A stretch of 64,000 nucleotides of DNA, taken from assembly GCF_011059185.1 (NCBI RefSeq), contig NZ_JAALFE010000013.1, positions 1-64,000 on the forward strand, read 5' to 3'. The stretch is from Paragemmobacter kunshanensis. Lineage in GTDB: Bacteria; Pseudomonadota; Alphaproteobacteria; Rhodobacterales; Rhodobacteraceae. Position 1 is the stretch's first letter. Every line of letters begins with the position of its first letter. Position numbers and translations under genes: made by a program. Below the pieces are notes generated by a model. The model did not search any database and was not told the origin of the DNA. It saw nothing but the letters and a program-made list of their open reading frames with translations. Below, one piece after another: positions 49,937-58,322 of this stretch.

Positions 49937-50371
49937 TCAGAGCCTTGAGAGCCAGTCCTGCAACCGGGCGGCGTTCACGCCCATGTCGCTCTGGCCAAAG
50001 CGGAGGCGGGCATGGAGGGTGAGGCGCGTCCCGATGCCATCGGGGGCGGCCTCGGCGGTGGTGTAATCGGGAAAACCCCAAAGCGCCGAGCGGGTGATCC
50101 AGGTGATCCGCCCCTCTTCGGGCGATCCGGCAAGGCGGGTGGTGCGGGGGGTGGCGGTGGCGATGGCGTCGAGTTTCGCCAAAGCCTCTGCCGGCGGCAG
50201 CGCCAGGCGGCAGGCCGCGCGGGCATCGCCCTCGCCCGCCGCGACGCCGCAATCGGGCTGGTCGACGGGCGGCGGGGCGACATGCCAGCGCGCGGGATCA
50301 GAGGGCGCGAGGCGGACATAGAGGCCGAAACCGACGACCAGAAGGGCCAGAAGCCCAAGCAGCATGCCCAT
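49937..50371 (-). CDS. DUF1499 domain-containing membrane-anchored protein
   Basis: A 144-residue protein with one N-terminal membrane helix (MGMLLGLLALLVVGFGLYVR) and a soluble domain with RITWITRSALWGFPDYTTAE (about residues 92-111), the hallmark of DUF1499. No function is established. ATG at 50371 follows ACGGAG at suitable spacing; the earlier ATG-proximal frame is not preferred. It lies 23 bases downstream of the agmatinase gene on the same strand, so the two may be one transcript. Confidence 0.85.
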   Translation of the reverse strand: MGMLLGLLALLVVGFGLYVRLAPSDPARWHVAPPPVDQPDCGVAAGEGDARAACRLALPPAEALAKLDAIATATPRTTRLAGSPEEGRITWITRSALWGFPDYTTAEAAPDGIGTRLTLHARLRFGQSDMGVNAARLQDWLSRL

Positions 50372-50394
50372 CCTGCGCACTCCGTCTTCTCCTG

Positions 50395-51360
50395 TCAGCG
50401 TTGGGTTCTGGCCCAATGGTAGAGGCAAATCAACTCATAGGCCACATGCGCCCCGGCAATCGCCGTGGCCCCGGTGGTATCATAGGGGGGCGAGACCTCG
50501 ACGATGTCGCCGCCCACCATGTTGATGCCCGCCAGATCGCGCAGCATGGCCGCGGCCTGCCAGGACTGCAGCCCGCCCCAGACCGGCGTGCCGGTGCCGG
50601 GCGCAACCGAGGGATCGAGGCAGTCGATATCGAAGGTCACGTAAGTGGCTGAATCCCCGACGATATCCTTTGCCTTGGCGACAGCGGCGGCAACGCCCTT
50701 TTCATGCACTTCGCGCGCGTCGATGACATGGACGCCAAGGTAATCCTCGGTCGTGGTGCGGATGCCGATCTGGACGGATCGCTTGGGATCCACGATCCCG
50801 GTCTTCACCGCCTTGTAGAGCATGGTACCGTGGTCGATCCGGGTCAGATCGTCATCGGGCCAGAGGTCGGAATGCGCGTCGAAATGGATCACGCCGAGGG
50901 GGCCGAACTTTTCGGCATAGGCGCGCAGGATGGGGAAGGTGATGTAGTGATCGCCCCCCAGCGTGATGGTCCCCGCCCCGGCGGCGAGGATCCCCCGGAT
51001 ATGCGCGGTCAGCGTATCGGGGAAATCCGAGACCTTGGCATAGTCGAAGGCGACATCGCCGTAATCGACAATTGCCATGTCTTCCAAGGGGTTGGTGGGC
51101 CAGCCATAGGGCGGGTCATAGGGTTGCAGGCTGGAGGCCTCGCGGATGGCGCGGGGGCCGAAGCGGGTGCCGGTGCGATGGGTGACGGCCTGGTCAAAGG
51201 GCACGCCGGTGATCGCGAGATCGACCCCGGTCAGATCCTTGCTGTAGGTCCGTCGCAGGAAGGACGTGGCCCCCCCGAAGGCGTTTTCAAAGGAATAGCC
51301 CCGCAGGCCCTTGCGGGTGAAAGCGGTATCGACTTCGGACTTGGCGTCTTCAAGTGCCAT
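50395..51360 (-). CDS. speB: Agmatinase
   Basis: Ureohydrolase cleaving agmatine to putrescine and urea. 321 residues; the dimanganese site is built from LGGDHYITFPILRAY (about residue 150), VIHFDAHSDLWPDDD near 173 and VTFDIDCLDPSVAPGTGTPV near 250. Agmatinase and other guanidine hydrolases of this family look alike, so agmatine is the default but not proven substrate. ATG at 51360 fits the family N-terminus; the longer open frame is not conserved. A GTGCA-N10-TGCAC palindrome lies about 200 bases upstream. Confidence 0.88.
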   Translation of the reverse strand: MALEDAKSEVDTAFTRKGLRGYSFENAFGGATSFLRRTYSKDLTGVDLAITGVPFDQAVTHRTGTRFGPRAIREASSLQPYDPPYGWPTNPLEDMAIVDYGDVAFDYAKVSDFPDTLTAHIRGILAAGAGTITLGGDHYITFPILRAYAEKFGPLGVIHFDAHSDLWPDDDLTRIDHGTMLYKAVKTGIVDPKRSVQIGIRTTTEDYLGVHVIDAREVHEKGVAAAVAKAKDIVGDSATYVTFDIDCLDPSVAPGTGTPVWGGLQSWQAAAMLRDLAGINMVGGDIVEVSPPYDTTGATAIAGAHVAYELICLYHWARTQR

Positions 51361-51555
51361 GATGGGATTGCCCCCGGATGAAAGCGCTGCGTCGTTTGAA
51401 AGCCGAGACGCGGCGGATCGGGTGGCCTGAGGGGACCAAGGGGCGCGGGGGATGTCAAGCGGCCCCGCCCAATGGGCGGGCGCACGCAGGTTTAAACCAT
51501 TGTTCCAATGGCATTTTTCGCAAACTTCCGATGCAACGCCCGGTGCAGCCCGTCG

Positions 51556-51575
51556 GTGCAAACGGGCGTATGCAC
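51556..51575. promoter_or_regulatory. GTGCA-N10-TGCAC palindrome, copy 2
   Basis: GTGCAAACGGGCGTATGCAC upstream of speB, surrounded by further GTGCA half-sites (51543-51547, about 51579-51583). Its right part, ACGGGCGTATGCACG, is the exact reverse complement of the core at 33738-33752. Confidence 0.45.
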
Positions 51576-51634
51576 GGCGTGCAGCGGTTTCCGCCCCGCG
51601 GGGCGGTTAACCATAGGCCGCGAATCGGCGCGGA

Positions 51635-53041
51635 TCAGCCGATGCGATGGCCTTCGCGCACCAGTTCATCCGTGACCTGCCGGATCGCCTTTTCCAGCAC
51701 CTCGGCCACGAATTCCACTTCGCCCTCGGTGATGGTCAGGGGCGGCGACATGACGTTGAGATGCGCCATGGGGCGGACGATCAGGCCCATCGCCTCGGCC
51801 GCGTTCGAGATGCGCTTGCTTTCGTTCACGCCATCGGGCAGCGGTTCCTTGGTCGTCTTGTCCATCACATTCTCGGTGCAGATCATCAGGCCCCTGCCCC
51901 GCACCTGCCCGACAAGCGGCAAATCCTCCAGCCGCTTGAGACGATCCTGGAAGACAGCCCCCACCCGGGCGGCATTGGAAAGCAGGTTCTCGCGTTCCAT
52001 GATCTCGATGTTCTTCAGGCCCGCCGCGCAAGAGACGGGATGGCCCGAATAGGTGAAGCCGGCGGTGAACCAGCGGTCGGGGTCCTGCCCCATGATGTTC
52101 CACAACCTGTCGGAAAAGATCATCGCGCCCAGCGGCACATAGCCCGAGGTCAGGCCCTTGGCCGTGGTGATGATGTCAGGGATCACGCCGAATTCCGCCT
52201 CGGAGGCGAACCAGTGGCCAAGGCGGCCGAAGGCAGTGACGACCTCATCGGCGATGAAAAGGATGCCGTGGCGCTGGCAGACCTGCCACATGCGTTTAAG
52301 GTAGCCTTCGGGCGGCACGATCACCCCGCCCGAGGCCTGAATCGGTTCGGCGATGAAGCCGCCGATGCGGTCGGCCCCGACGCGGGCGATCAGGTCTTCA
52401 TATTCCTGCACGAGGAGATCGCAGAACGCGGCCTCGGTCATCCCGGCGGGGCGGCGATAGGGATTGGGCGGCGTCAGGTGCCAGATGCCGTCTTCCTTGT
52501 AGCGGAATTCGGGAACGCGGTCGCCCGGCCGCTTGCCCACCGATTGCGAAAGGTAGGTGGAGCCGTGATAGCTGTGATCCCGCGCGACGATCCCGGTCTT
52601 GGTGGGGTGGCCAAGGCAGGATTGCACATAGGCCACCATGCGCACGGCGGTATCCACGGCAGTCGATCCGCCGGTGGTGAACATGACCCGGTTCAGGTCG
52701 CCCGGCGCCAGCGCGGCGATCTTTGCCGCCAGCCGGGCGGAAGGATCATTCGCCATGTCCACGAAGGTGTTGGAGAAGGCCAGCCGTTCCGCCTGATCGG
52801 CGATGGCCTGCGCCATCTCGCGCCGGCCCAGCCCGATATTGGTGCACCAGAGGCCCCCGACACTGTCGAAATAGCGCTTCCCCTCGGCATCCCAGAGCCA
52901 GCACCCCTCGCCCCTTGTGATGACCAGCGCGCCTTCGCGTTCGAAAGAGCCGAAATTCGTCCAGGGATGCAGGTGATGGCTGTGATCCATCTCCCACAGA
53001 TCCTGCGGGGCGGGCGAATTGAGCGCGGCTTGCGGCGTCAT
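51635..53041 (-). CDS. Class III PLP-dependent aminotransferase
   Basis: A 468-residue fold-type I omega-aminotransferase. Cofactor-binding motifs are MFTTGGSTAVDTAVRMVAY near 130, RDHSYHGSTYLSQSVGKRP near 165, and LFIADEVVTAFGRLGHWFAS near 265, with the Schiff-base lysine in IITTAKGLTSGYVPLGAMIF near 300. The opening DLWEMDHSHHLHPWTNFGSF suggests the putrescine/taurine/beta-alanine-pyruvate group. Substrate is not determined; proximity to agmatinase makes a polyamine-derived amine attractive. A 25-base operator-like inverted repeat precedes the ATG. Confidence 0.92.
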   Translation of the reverse strand: MTPQAALNSPAPQDLWEMDHSHHLHPWTNFGSFEREGALVITRGEGCWLWDAEGKRYFDSVGGLWCTNIGLGRREMAQAIADQAERLAFSNTFVDMANDPSARLAAKIAALAPGDLNRVMFTTGGSTAVDTAVRMVAYVQSCLGHPTKTGIVARDHSYHGSTYLSQSVGKRPGDRVPEFRYKEDGIWHLTPPNPYRRPAGMTEAAFCDLLVQEYEDLIARVGADRIGGFIAEPIQASGGVIVPPEGYLKRMWQVCQRHGILFIADEVVTAFGRLGHWFASEAEFGVIPDIITTAKGLTSGYVPLGAMIFSDRLWNIMGQDPDRWFTAGFTYSGHPVSCAAGLKNIEIMERENLLSNAARVGAVFQDRLKRLEDLPLVGQVRGRGLMICTENVMDKTTKEPLPDGVNESKRISNAAEAMGLIVRPMAHLNVMSPPLTITEGEVEFVAEVLEKAIRQVTDELVREGHRIG

Positions 53042-53058
53042 GGGAACCTTCGGGGCAG

Positions 53059-53083
53059 TTGTTATTACACGTTAGTATAACAA
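53059..53083. promoter_or_regulatory. Operator-like inverted repeat before the aminotransferase
   Basis: TTGTTAT-N11-ATAACAA centred 30 bases upstream of the ATG at 53041, in an AT-rich island. The position overlaps where a promoter should be. No regulator is encoded nearby in this window; GntR or TetR-type binding is possible. Confidence 0.5.
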
Positions 53084-53190
53084 ATCCCGGATGGCCGCGC
53101 CAGACCCGATGGCGGCGATCCCGCGGCGCGGCGTGCCGCCGCAAGCCTTTCCTTGCGCCTGCCGCGCGTGTCGCGCCGCAGGCCGGTTTC

Positions 53191-53231
53191 AGGGGGCCTT
53201 CTGCCCCCTCTTGCCCCGCCTTGCGGGGCAA
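53191..53231. repeat. Paired short hairpins downstream of the M20 gene
   Basis: AGGGGGC, CTTCT, GCCCCCT (53191-53209) followed directly by TTGCCCCGC, CTT, GCGGGGCAA (53211-53231). It belongs to the same two-hairpin style as 737-881, and lies 40 bases past the M20 stop. A diverged copy of the GGTATTTGG element (53241-53264) follows. Confidence 0.75.
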
Positions 53232-53272
53232 TTCACCCCCGAGGGCATTTGCGTCAGGATGAAGGGGCGGCG

Positions 53273-54448
53273 TCAGGCGAGCGGTTGGGCGCGTTCGACG
53301 AGGCGGGCGAAGAAGCTTGCCCCGATGGGGGCGGCCTCGTCGTTGAAATCGAAGGCCGGGTGATGCAGTCCCGCGCCGGGACCGGTGCCGAGGAAGAGAT
53401 AGGCGCCGGGCCGGGCCTCGAGCATGTAGGAGAAATCCTCGGATCCCATCTCGCGGTTGGCCTGATCGTTCACCGCCGTCTCGCCCGAAACCTCGCGCGC
53501 GACATCGGCGGCAAAGGCGGCGGCCCCCGCCTCGTTGATGGTGGCGGGATAGCCCCAGTCATATTCGATGCGCGCCGTGACGTTATAGGCCAGCGCATGG
53601 CCTTCGATGATCTCGTGGATGCGGCGCTTCAGAAGGGCGCGGACATCGGGATTGAAACAGCGGATGGTGGCGCAGAACATCGCCTCTTCGGGGATGATGT
53701 TGCTGGCAGTGCCGGTATGGATCTGGGTGACGGAGATCACCGCCTCGTCCAGGGCATAGACATTGCGGGGGATGATGGTCTGGATGGCCTGGACCATGCC
53801 CACGACCGCGACCACCGGGTCGATGCATTCATGCGGGGTGGCGCCATGGCCGCCCTTGCCGGTGATATGGACGAAGGCCGTGTCGACCGAGGCCATCAGC
53901 GCGCCGGGATTGGTGTGGAAATGGCCGAATTCCACGTTCGGCGCATTGTGGATGCCATAGACGGCGTCGATGCCGAAGCGATCCATCACGCCTTCCTTCA
54001 CCATCACCTCGCCGCCGCCGCCATCCTCTTCCGCGGGCTGGAACAGAAGCGCCACGCGACCGGAGAAGCGGCGCGTCTCGGCCAGGTATTTCGCGGCACC
54101 AAGCAGCATGGTGACATGGCCGTCATGGCCGCAGGCATGCATCTTGCCCGGAATGGTAGAGGCATATTCGGCGCCGGTGATCTCGTGGATCGGAAGGGCG
54201 TCCATGTCGGCGCGCAGGCCGATGGTGGGGGCGTCGGGCGCATCGGCCCCCTGCCCCTTGATGATGGCGACGATCCCGGTCTTCGCGATGCCGGGATGGA
54301 TTTCATCCACGCCGAAGTCGCGCAGGCGGTCGATGATGAAGGCCGCGGTGTCGTGGCAATCGAAGGCCAGTTCGGGATGGGCATGCAGATGGCGACGCCA
54401 GGTCTTCATTTCCTCGGCATAAGCGGCGATACGGTTGAGGACGGGCAT
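53273..54448 (-). CDS. M20-family amidohydrolase
   Basis: A 391-residue metallohydrolase of the M20D (hippurate hydrolase/HipO-like) group. Metal motifs are TWRRHLHAHPELAFDCHDTA near residue 17, LRADMDALPI near 75, KMHACGHDGHVTMLLGAAKY near 97 and LFQPAEEDGGGGEVMV near 130. A dimerisation insert follows with GKGGHGATPHECIDPV. It hydrolyses an N-acyl or amide bond of an amino acid-like compound; the physiological substrate is unknown. AAGGAAC lies before the ATG at 54448. Divergent from mazG across 56 bases. Confidence 0.92.
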   Translation of the reverse strand: MPVLNRIAAYAEEMKTWRRHLHAHPELAFDCHDTAAFIIDRLRDFGVDEIHPGIAKTGIVAIIKGQGADAPDAPTIGLRADMDALPIHEITGAEYASTIPGKMHACGHDGHVTMLLGAAKYLAETRRFSGRVALLFQPAEEDGGGGEVMVKEGVMDRFGIDAVYGIHNAPNVEFGHFHTNPGALMASVDTAFVHITGKGGHGATPHECIDPVVAVVGMVQAIQTIIPRNVYALDEAVISVTQIHTGTASNIIPEEAMFCATIRCFNPDVRALLKRRIHEIIEGHALAYNVTARIEYDWGYPATINEAGAAAFAADVAREVSGETAVNDQANREMGSEDFSYMLEARPGAYLFLGTGPGAGLHHPAFDFNDEAAPIGASFFARLVERAQPLA

Positions 54449-54504
54449 CAGGTGTTCCTTGCAATTGGTGCCTTTGATCAAATCCGAATTCGAAGGTGCC
54501 CGCA

Positions 54505-55341
54505 ATGCCCCAGCCCGACAGTGACGTGGCGACGAGCGACAAGTTGATCATGGAGGGCGGCGGCGAGATCGCGCGACTGCGCGAGATCATGCGGCGGCTG
54601 CGCGATCCGGTCACCGGCTGCCCCTGGGATATCGCGCAGGATTTCGCCTCCATCGCGCCCTATACGATCGAAGAGGCGCATGAGGTCGCCGATGTGATCG
54701 CGCGGCAGGCCTGGGCGGAATTGCCGGGCGAGTTGGGCGATCTGCTGCTGCAGGTGGTCTATCATGCGCAGATGGCCGAGGAGGCGGGGCTGTTCGGCCT
54801 TGACGATGTGGTGCGGGCGATTTCCAACAAGATGGTTGCGCGCCATCCGCATGTATTTGGCGAGGAAAGCCGCGACAAGACCGCCGCGCAGCAGACGGCG
54901 GACTGGGAGCGGATCAAGGCCGCCGAGCGGGGCCCGGCACGGGTGCTGGACGGGGTGGCGCTGGGGCTGCCCGCGCTGACGCGGGCGGTGAAGCTGCAGA
55001 AGCGCGCGGCGCGGGTCGGATTCGACTGGCCCTCCACCGACGAGGTGGTGGCCAAGATCGCGGAAGAGGCCGCCGAACTGGTGGAGGCCCGAGACCGCTT
55101 GACCGCGGCCGAGGTCGAAGAGGAATTCGGCGACCTGCTATTCGTGATGGCAAATCTCGCGCGACATCTGAAGGTCGATCCCGAGGCGGCCCTGCGCGCG
55201 GCCAATGCCAAGTTCACCCGCCGCTTCGGACGGATCGAGGATTGGCTGGCCGAGGCGGGCAAGGGCCCGGACGAGAGCAACCTTGCCGAAATGGATGCCC
55301 TGTGGAACCGCGCAAAGGCCGAAGAGAAGGCGGCGAAGTAG
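54505..55341 (+). CDS. mazG: Nucleoside triphosphate pyrophosphohydrolase
   Basis: A 278-residue two-domain all-alpha NTP-PPase that hydrolyses NTPs to NMP and pyrophosphate, preventing mutation and modulating ppGpp in E. coli. Domain 1 has CPWDIAQDFASIAPYTIEEAHEV and EEAHEVADVIAR (EExxE); domain 2 has EEAAELVEARD and EEEFGDLLFVMANLARHL (E-E-x-G-D). ATG at 54505 is preferred over GTG nine bases earlier. The gene ends at a hairpin that begins on its stop codon. Confidence 0.95.
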   Translation: MPQPDSDVATSDKLIMEGGGEIARLREIMRRLRDPVTGCPWDIAQDFASIAPYTIEEAHEVADVIARQAWAELPGELGDLLLQVVYHAQMAEEAGLFGLDDVVRAISNKMVARHPHVFGEESRDKTAAQQTADWERIKAAERGPARVLDGVALGLPALTRAVKLQKRAARVGFDWPSTDEVVAKIAEEAAELVEARDRLTAAEVEEEFGDLLFVMANLARHLKVDPEAALRAANAKFTRRFGRIEDWLAEAGKGPDESNLAEMDALWNRAKAEEKAAK

Positions 55342-55448
55342 AAGAATTTTCACGAAAATTCTTCCGGGCAGGCAAAAAAAACCGAGAATTTTTTTGGGGT
55401 TTTCCAAGGAAAACCCTGTGCGGAAAATTTTCAGTGAAAATTTTCCGC
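55341..55448. repeat. Three short-loop hairpins between mazG and the iron-binding protein gene
   Basis: GAAGAATTTTC, AC, GAAAATTCTTC (55341-55364); GGGTTTTCC, AA, GGAAAACCC (55397-55416); GCGGAAAATTTTC, AGT, GAAAATTTTCCGC (55420-55448). The latter two form the same adjacent-pair layout as at 27946-28074. AT content rises sharply here compared with the flanking genes. Termination of mazG is likely. Confidence 0.8.
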
Positions 55449-55540
55449 CCGAGATACCTTAGTTTTTCACTCGCTTATTGACCTTAGCGAAATAGTCAGG
55501 TTTATGGCGGCATCGCATTCCCGACAAAAGGACTCAAGCA

Positions 55541-56548
55541 ATGACGATGCGCCTTTCGCTGATGGCCCTCGCTCTGGCCTCCACCGCGGCTCCCGCTCTG
55601 GCCGATGAGATCAACGTCTATTCCCACCGCCAGCCCGAGCTGATCCAGCCGCTGGTCGATGCCTTTACCGCCGAGACCGGGATCACGGTGAATGTGGCCT
55701 TCGTGGACAAGGGCATGGCCGAGCGGCTGGTGGCCGAGGGCGACCGGTCGCCCGCCGATCTGGTGCTGACGGTGGATATCGCGCGGCTGACGCAGATCGT
55801 CGATGCCGGCGTGACGCAGGCGGTGCAATCCGACGTGCTGGAGGCCAATATCCCCGCCGCGCTGCGCGACGAGAATGACCAGTGGTTCGGGCTGACCAGC
55901 CGCGCGCGGATCGTTTATGCCAGCAAGGAGCGCGTGGCAGACGGCGAGGTGACGACCTATGAGGATCTCGCCGATCCGAAATGGAAGGGCCGCATCTGCA
56001 TCCGGTCGGGCACCAATGATTACAACGTCGCGCTGGCGGCGGCGGTCATCGCCCATCATGGCGAAGAGGCCGCGAAGGCCTGGCTGGAAGGCGTGAAGGC
56101 CAATCTGGCCCGCAAGCCCGATGGCGGCGACCGCGATCAGGTGAAGGCGATTGCTGCGGGGGAATGCGATATCGCGGTAGGCAACACCTATTACATCGGC
56201 CAGATGCTGAACGACCCCGAGCAGAAGGAGGCCGCCGAAGCCGTGCGCATCGTCTTCCCGACCTTCGAGGGCGACGGCACCCATCTGAACGTCTCGGGCG
56301 TGGCCATGACCAAGGCCGCCCCGAACCGCGAGAATGCGCTGAAATTCATGGAATGGCTGTCGGGCGACGAGGCCCAGCGCATCTATGCCGAAACCAACCA
56401 TGAATTCCCGGTCAAGCCGGGCGTCGCGAAATCGGAGCTGGTGGCAAGCTGGGGCGAATTCACCCCGGATTCCAAACCGCTGACCGAAGTTGCAAAGCTG
56501 CGGCCCGCCGCGCTGAAACTGATCGAGGAAGTCAATTTCGACGGTTGA
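55541..56548 (+). CDS. Fe(III) ABC transporter substrate-binding protein
   Basis: A 335-residue periplasmic protein with a clear signal peptide (MTMRLSLMALALASTAAPALA, cleaved before DEINVY). The FbpA/AfuA/FutA-type mature domain starts EINVYSHRQPELIQPLVDAF and has IVYASKERV, KWKGRICIRSGTNDYNVAL and the twin tyrosine iron-ligand motif IAVGNTYYIGQML (about residues 207-219). It should bind ferric iron for import. No permease or ATPase gene follows; a terminator closes the gene, so the transporter partners are elsewhere. Start at 55541. Confidence 0.93.
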   Translation: MTMRLSLMALALASTAAPALADEINVYSHRQPELIQPLVDAFTAETGITVNVAFVDKGMAERLVAEGDRSPADLVLTVDIARLTQIVDAGVTQAVQSDVLEANIPAALRDENDQWFGLTSRARIVYASKERVADGEVTTYEDLADPKWKGRICIRSGTNDYNVALAAAVIAHHGEEAAKAWLEGVKANLARKPDGGDRDQVKAIAAGECDIAVGNTYYIGQMLNDPEQKEAAEAVRIVFPTFEGDGTHLNVSGVAMTKAAPNRENALKFMEWLSGDEAQRIYAETNHEFPVKPGVAKSELVASWGEFTPDSKPLTEVAKLRPAALKLIEEVNFDG

Positions 56549-56573
56549 TCGAAAGCACAAGGCAGGACAGGCT

Positions 56574-56604
56574 GAGGGGGGCGCATCCAGCGCCCCCCTT
56601 TTTT
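56574..56604 (+). terminator. Rho-independent terminator after the iron-binding protein gene
   Basis: GAGGGGGGCGC, loop ATCCA, GCGCCCCCCTT, followed by a T-run. It lies 26 bases past the stop and isolates this gene from the nucleoside hydrolase. Confidence 0.9.
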
Positions 56605-56667
56605 ATCATATGGACAAAATATGTCTTTTCCGCTTCCTTGCTGCGAGCTTGAACAACGAGATTATCC

Positions 56668-57615
56668 ATGACCCATCCGCGCAAGATCATCATCGACACC
56701 GATCCCGGGCAGGACGATGCCGTGGCGATCCTGCTGGCACTGGCCAGCCCCGAGGATCTGGAGGTTCTGGGCCTGACGGCGGTGGCGGGCAATGTGCCCC
56801 TGCCCCTGACCCAGAAGAATGCGCGCATCATCTGCGAACTGGCCGGAAAGACCGGCATCCCCGTTCATGCCGGATGCGAGGCGCCGATGCGGCGCAGGCT
56901 GGTCACGGCGGAACATGTGCATGGCAAGACCGGGCTGGACGGGCCGCAACTGGCCGATCCGGTGATGCCGCTCCAGCCGCAGCATGCGGTGGATTTCATC
57001 ATCGAGACGCTGCGGCGGGAGCCTGCGCATTCGGTGACGCTGTGCCCGCTGGGGCCGCTGACCAACATCGCCACCGCCTTTGAACGCGCGCCCGACATCG
57101 TGGAACGGGTGCAGCAGATCGTGCTGATGGGCGGGGCCTATTTCGAGGTGGGCAACATCACCCCGGCGGCCGAGTTCAACATCTATGTCGATCCCGAGGC
57201 GGCCGCGATCGTGTTCCGCTCGGGCGTGCCCATCGTCGTGATGCCGCTGGACGTGACGCACAAGGCCCTGACCAACCGCGCGCGGGTCGAGGCGTTTCGC
57301 GCGCTGGGCAACGAATCGGGGCGCATGGTGGCGGAATGGACCGATTTCTTCGAACGCTTCGACATGCAGAAATACGGCAGCGAGGGCGCGCCGCTGCATG
57401 ACCCCTGCGTGATCGCCTATCTGATCCGGCCCGAGCTTTTCGCCGGACGCCATATCAATGTGGAGATCGAGACGCAGTCCGACCTGACGCTGGGCATGAC
57501 GGTGGCCGATTGGTGGGGGGTGACGGATCGGCCTGCCAATGCGCTCTTCATCGGATCGGTGGATGCAGAGGGGTTCTATGCCCTTCTCACGGAACGGATC
57601 GCACGCCTGCCCTGA
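56668..57615 (+). CDS. Inosine-uridine preferring nucleoside hydrolase
   Basis: A 315-residue hydrolase that splits the N-glycosidic bond of nucleosides. The calcium and catalytic signature IIIDTDPGQDDAVAILLAL begins at residue 7; further family blocks are TLCPLGPLTNIATAFERAP near 117, IVLMGGAYFEVGNITPAAEFNIYVDPEAA near 150 (by position) and the ribose-contacting EFNIYVDPEAA. C-terminal APLHDPCVIAYLIRPE carries the late aspartate ligand. Exact base preference cannot be read. Converges on phoB with a 20-base gap. Confidence 0.94.
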   Translation: MTHPRKIIIDTDPGQDDAVAILLALASPEDLEVLGLTAVAGNVPLPLTQKNARIICELAGKTGIPVHAGCEAPMRRRLVTAEHVHGKTGLDGPQLADPVMPLQPQHAVDFIIETLRREPAHSVTLCPLGPLTNIATAFERAPDIVERVQQIVLMGGAYFEVGNITPAAEFNIYVDPEAAAIVFRSGVPIVVMPLDVTHKALTNRARVEAFRALGNESGRMVAEWTDFFERFDMQKYGSEGAPLHDPCVIAYLIRPELFAGRHINVEIETQSDLTLGMTVADWWGVTDRPANALFIGSVDAEGFYALLTERIARLP

Positions 57616-57635
57616 GGCGCCTGCCCCGCAGCACC

Positions 57636-58322
57636 CTACCCCAGCGCATAGCCCGATCCGCGCACAGTGCGGATCGGATCGCCGGCGCCCGCCTCGCTCA
57701 GCGCCTTGCGCAGGCGGCCGACATGGACATCGACGGTCCGCGTCTCGACATAGATGTCACGGCCCCAGACCCGGTCGAGCAGCGCTTCGCGGGTGAAGAC
57801 GCGGCCGGGCCGTTCCATCAGCGTGGCCAGAAGGCGGAATTCGGTGGGGCCGAGATGCAGCTCCACCCCTGCGCGATGCACGCGGTGGGTTTCGCCGTCC
57901 AGCCGCAGGTCGCCATGTTCCAGCACCATGCCCGCGCTGGCCGGGCGCACCCGGCGCAGCTGCACCCGGACGCGGGCCATAAGTTCCACAATCGAATAGG
58001 GCTTCACCACATAGTCATCCGCCCCGGTTTCCAGGCCCCGCACGCGATCCACCTCTTCCCCCCGGGCCGAGATCATCACGACGGGGATGGCCCGCGTCTC
58101 GGGCCGCATCTTCAGGCGGCGGCAAAGCTCGATGCCGGAAAGTTCGGGCAGCATCCAATCCAGCAGGATGATGTCGGGCGGGGTTTCGGCGATGATCAGC
58201 TCTGCCTCGGCCCCGGTTTCGGCCAGAAGCAGGGCAAAGCCCTCGGCGCGCAGGTTATAGGCCAGCGCCTCGCGCTGGGCGGGTTCGTCTTCCACCAGAA
58301 GGACGGTGGGCTGCCCGGTCAT
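57636..58322 (-). CDS. phoB: Phosphate regulon response regulator
   Basis: A 228-residue OmpR-type regulator. The receiver has VLLVEDEPAQREAL, the phospho-aspartate in IILLDWMLPELSGIEL near residue 54, and the VKPYSIVELMARV lysine. The C-terminal winged helix has the PhoB-type GPTEFRLLATLMERPGRVFTREALLDRVWG. Autoregulation is plausible: Pho boxes are seen before pstS and before the MgtC-family gene. The start overlaps the phoU stop by four bases; it is the last gene of the pst-phoU-phoB operon. Confidence 0.95.
   Translation of the reverse strand: MTGQPTVLLVEDEPAQREALAYNLRAEGFALLLAETGAEAELIIAETPPDIILLDWMLPELSGIELCRRLKMRPETRAIPVVMISARGEEVDRVRGLETGADDYVVKPYSIVELMARVRVQLRRVRPASAGMVLEHGDLRLDGETHRVHRAGVELHLGPTEFRLLATLMERPGRVFTREALLDRVWGRDIYVETRTVDVHVGRLRKALSEAGAGDPIRTVRGSGYALG

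Noticed and set aside
55475-55500. TGAC..GTCA inverted ends (near TTGACC..TAGTCAGG) upstream of the iron-binding protein gene, considered as an iron-responsive box
   Set aside because: The 12-base spacing between arms does not match the alphaproteobacterial RirA/Irr boxes that I know. There is only one short copy.
56610-56635. GACA-AAATA-TGTC inverted repeat before the nucleoside hydrolase
   Set aside because: Arms of four bases in an AT-rich patch are too weak to support an operator claim.
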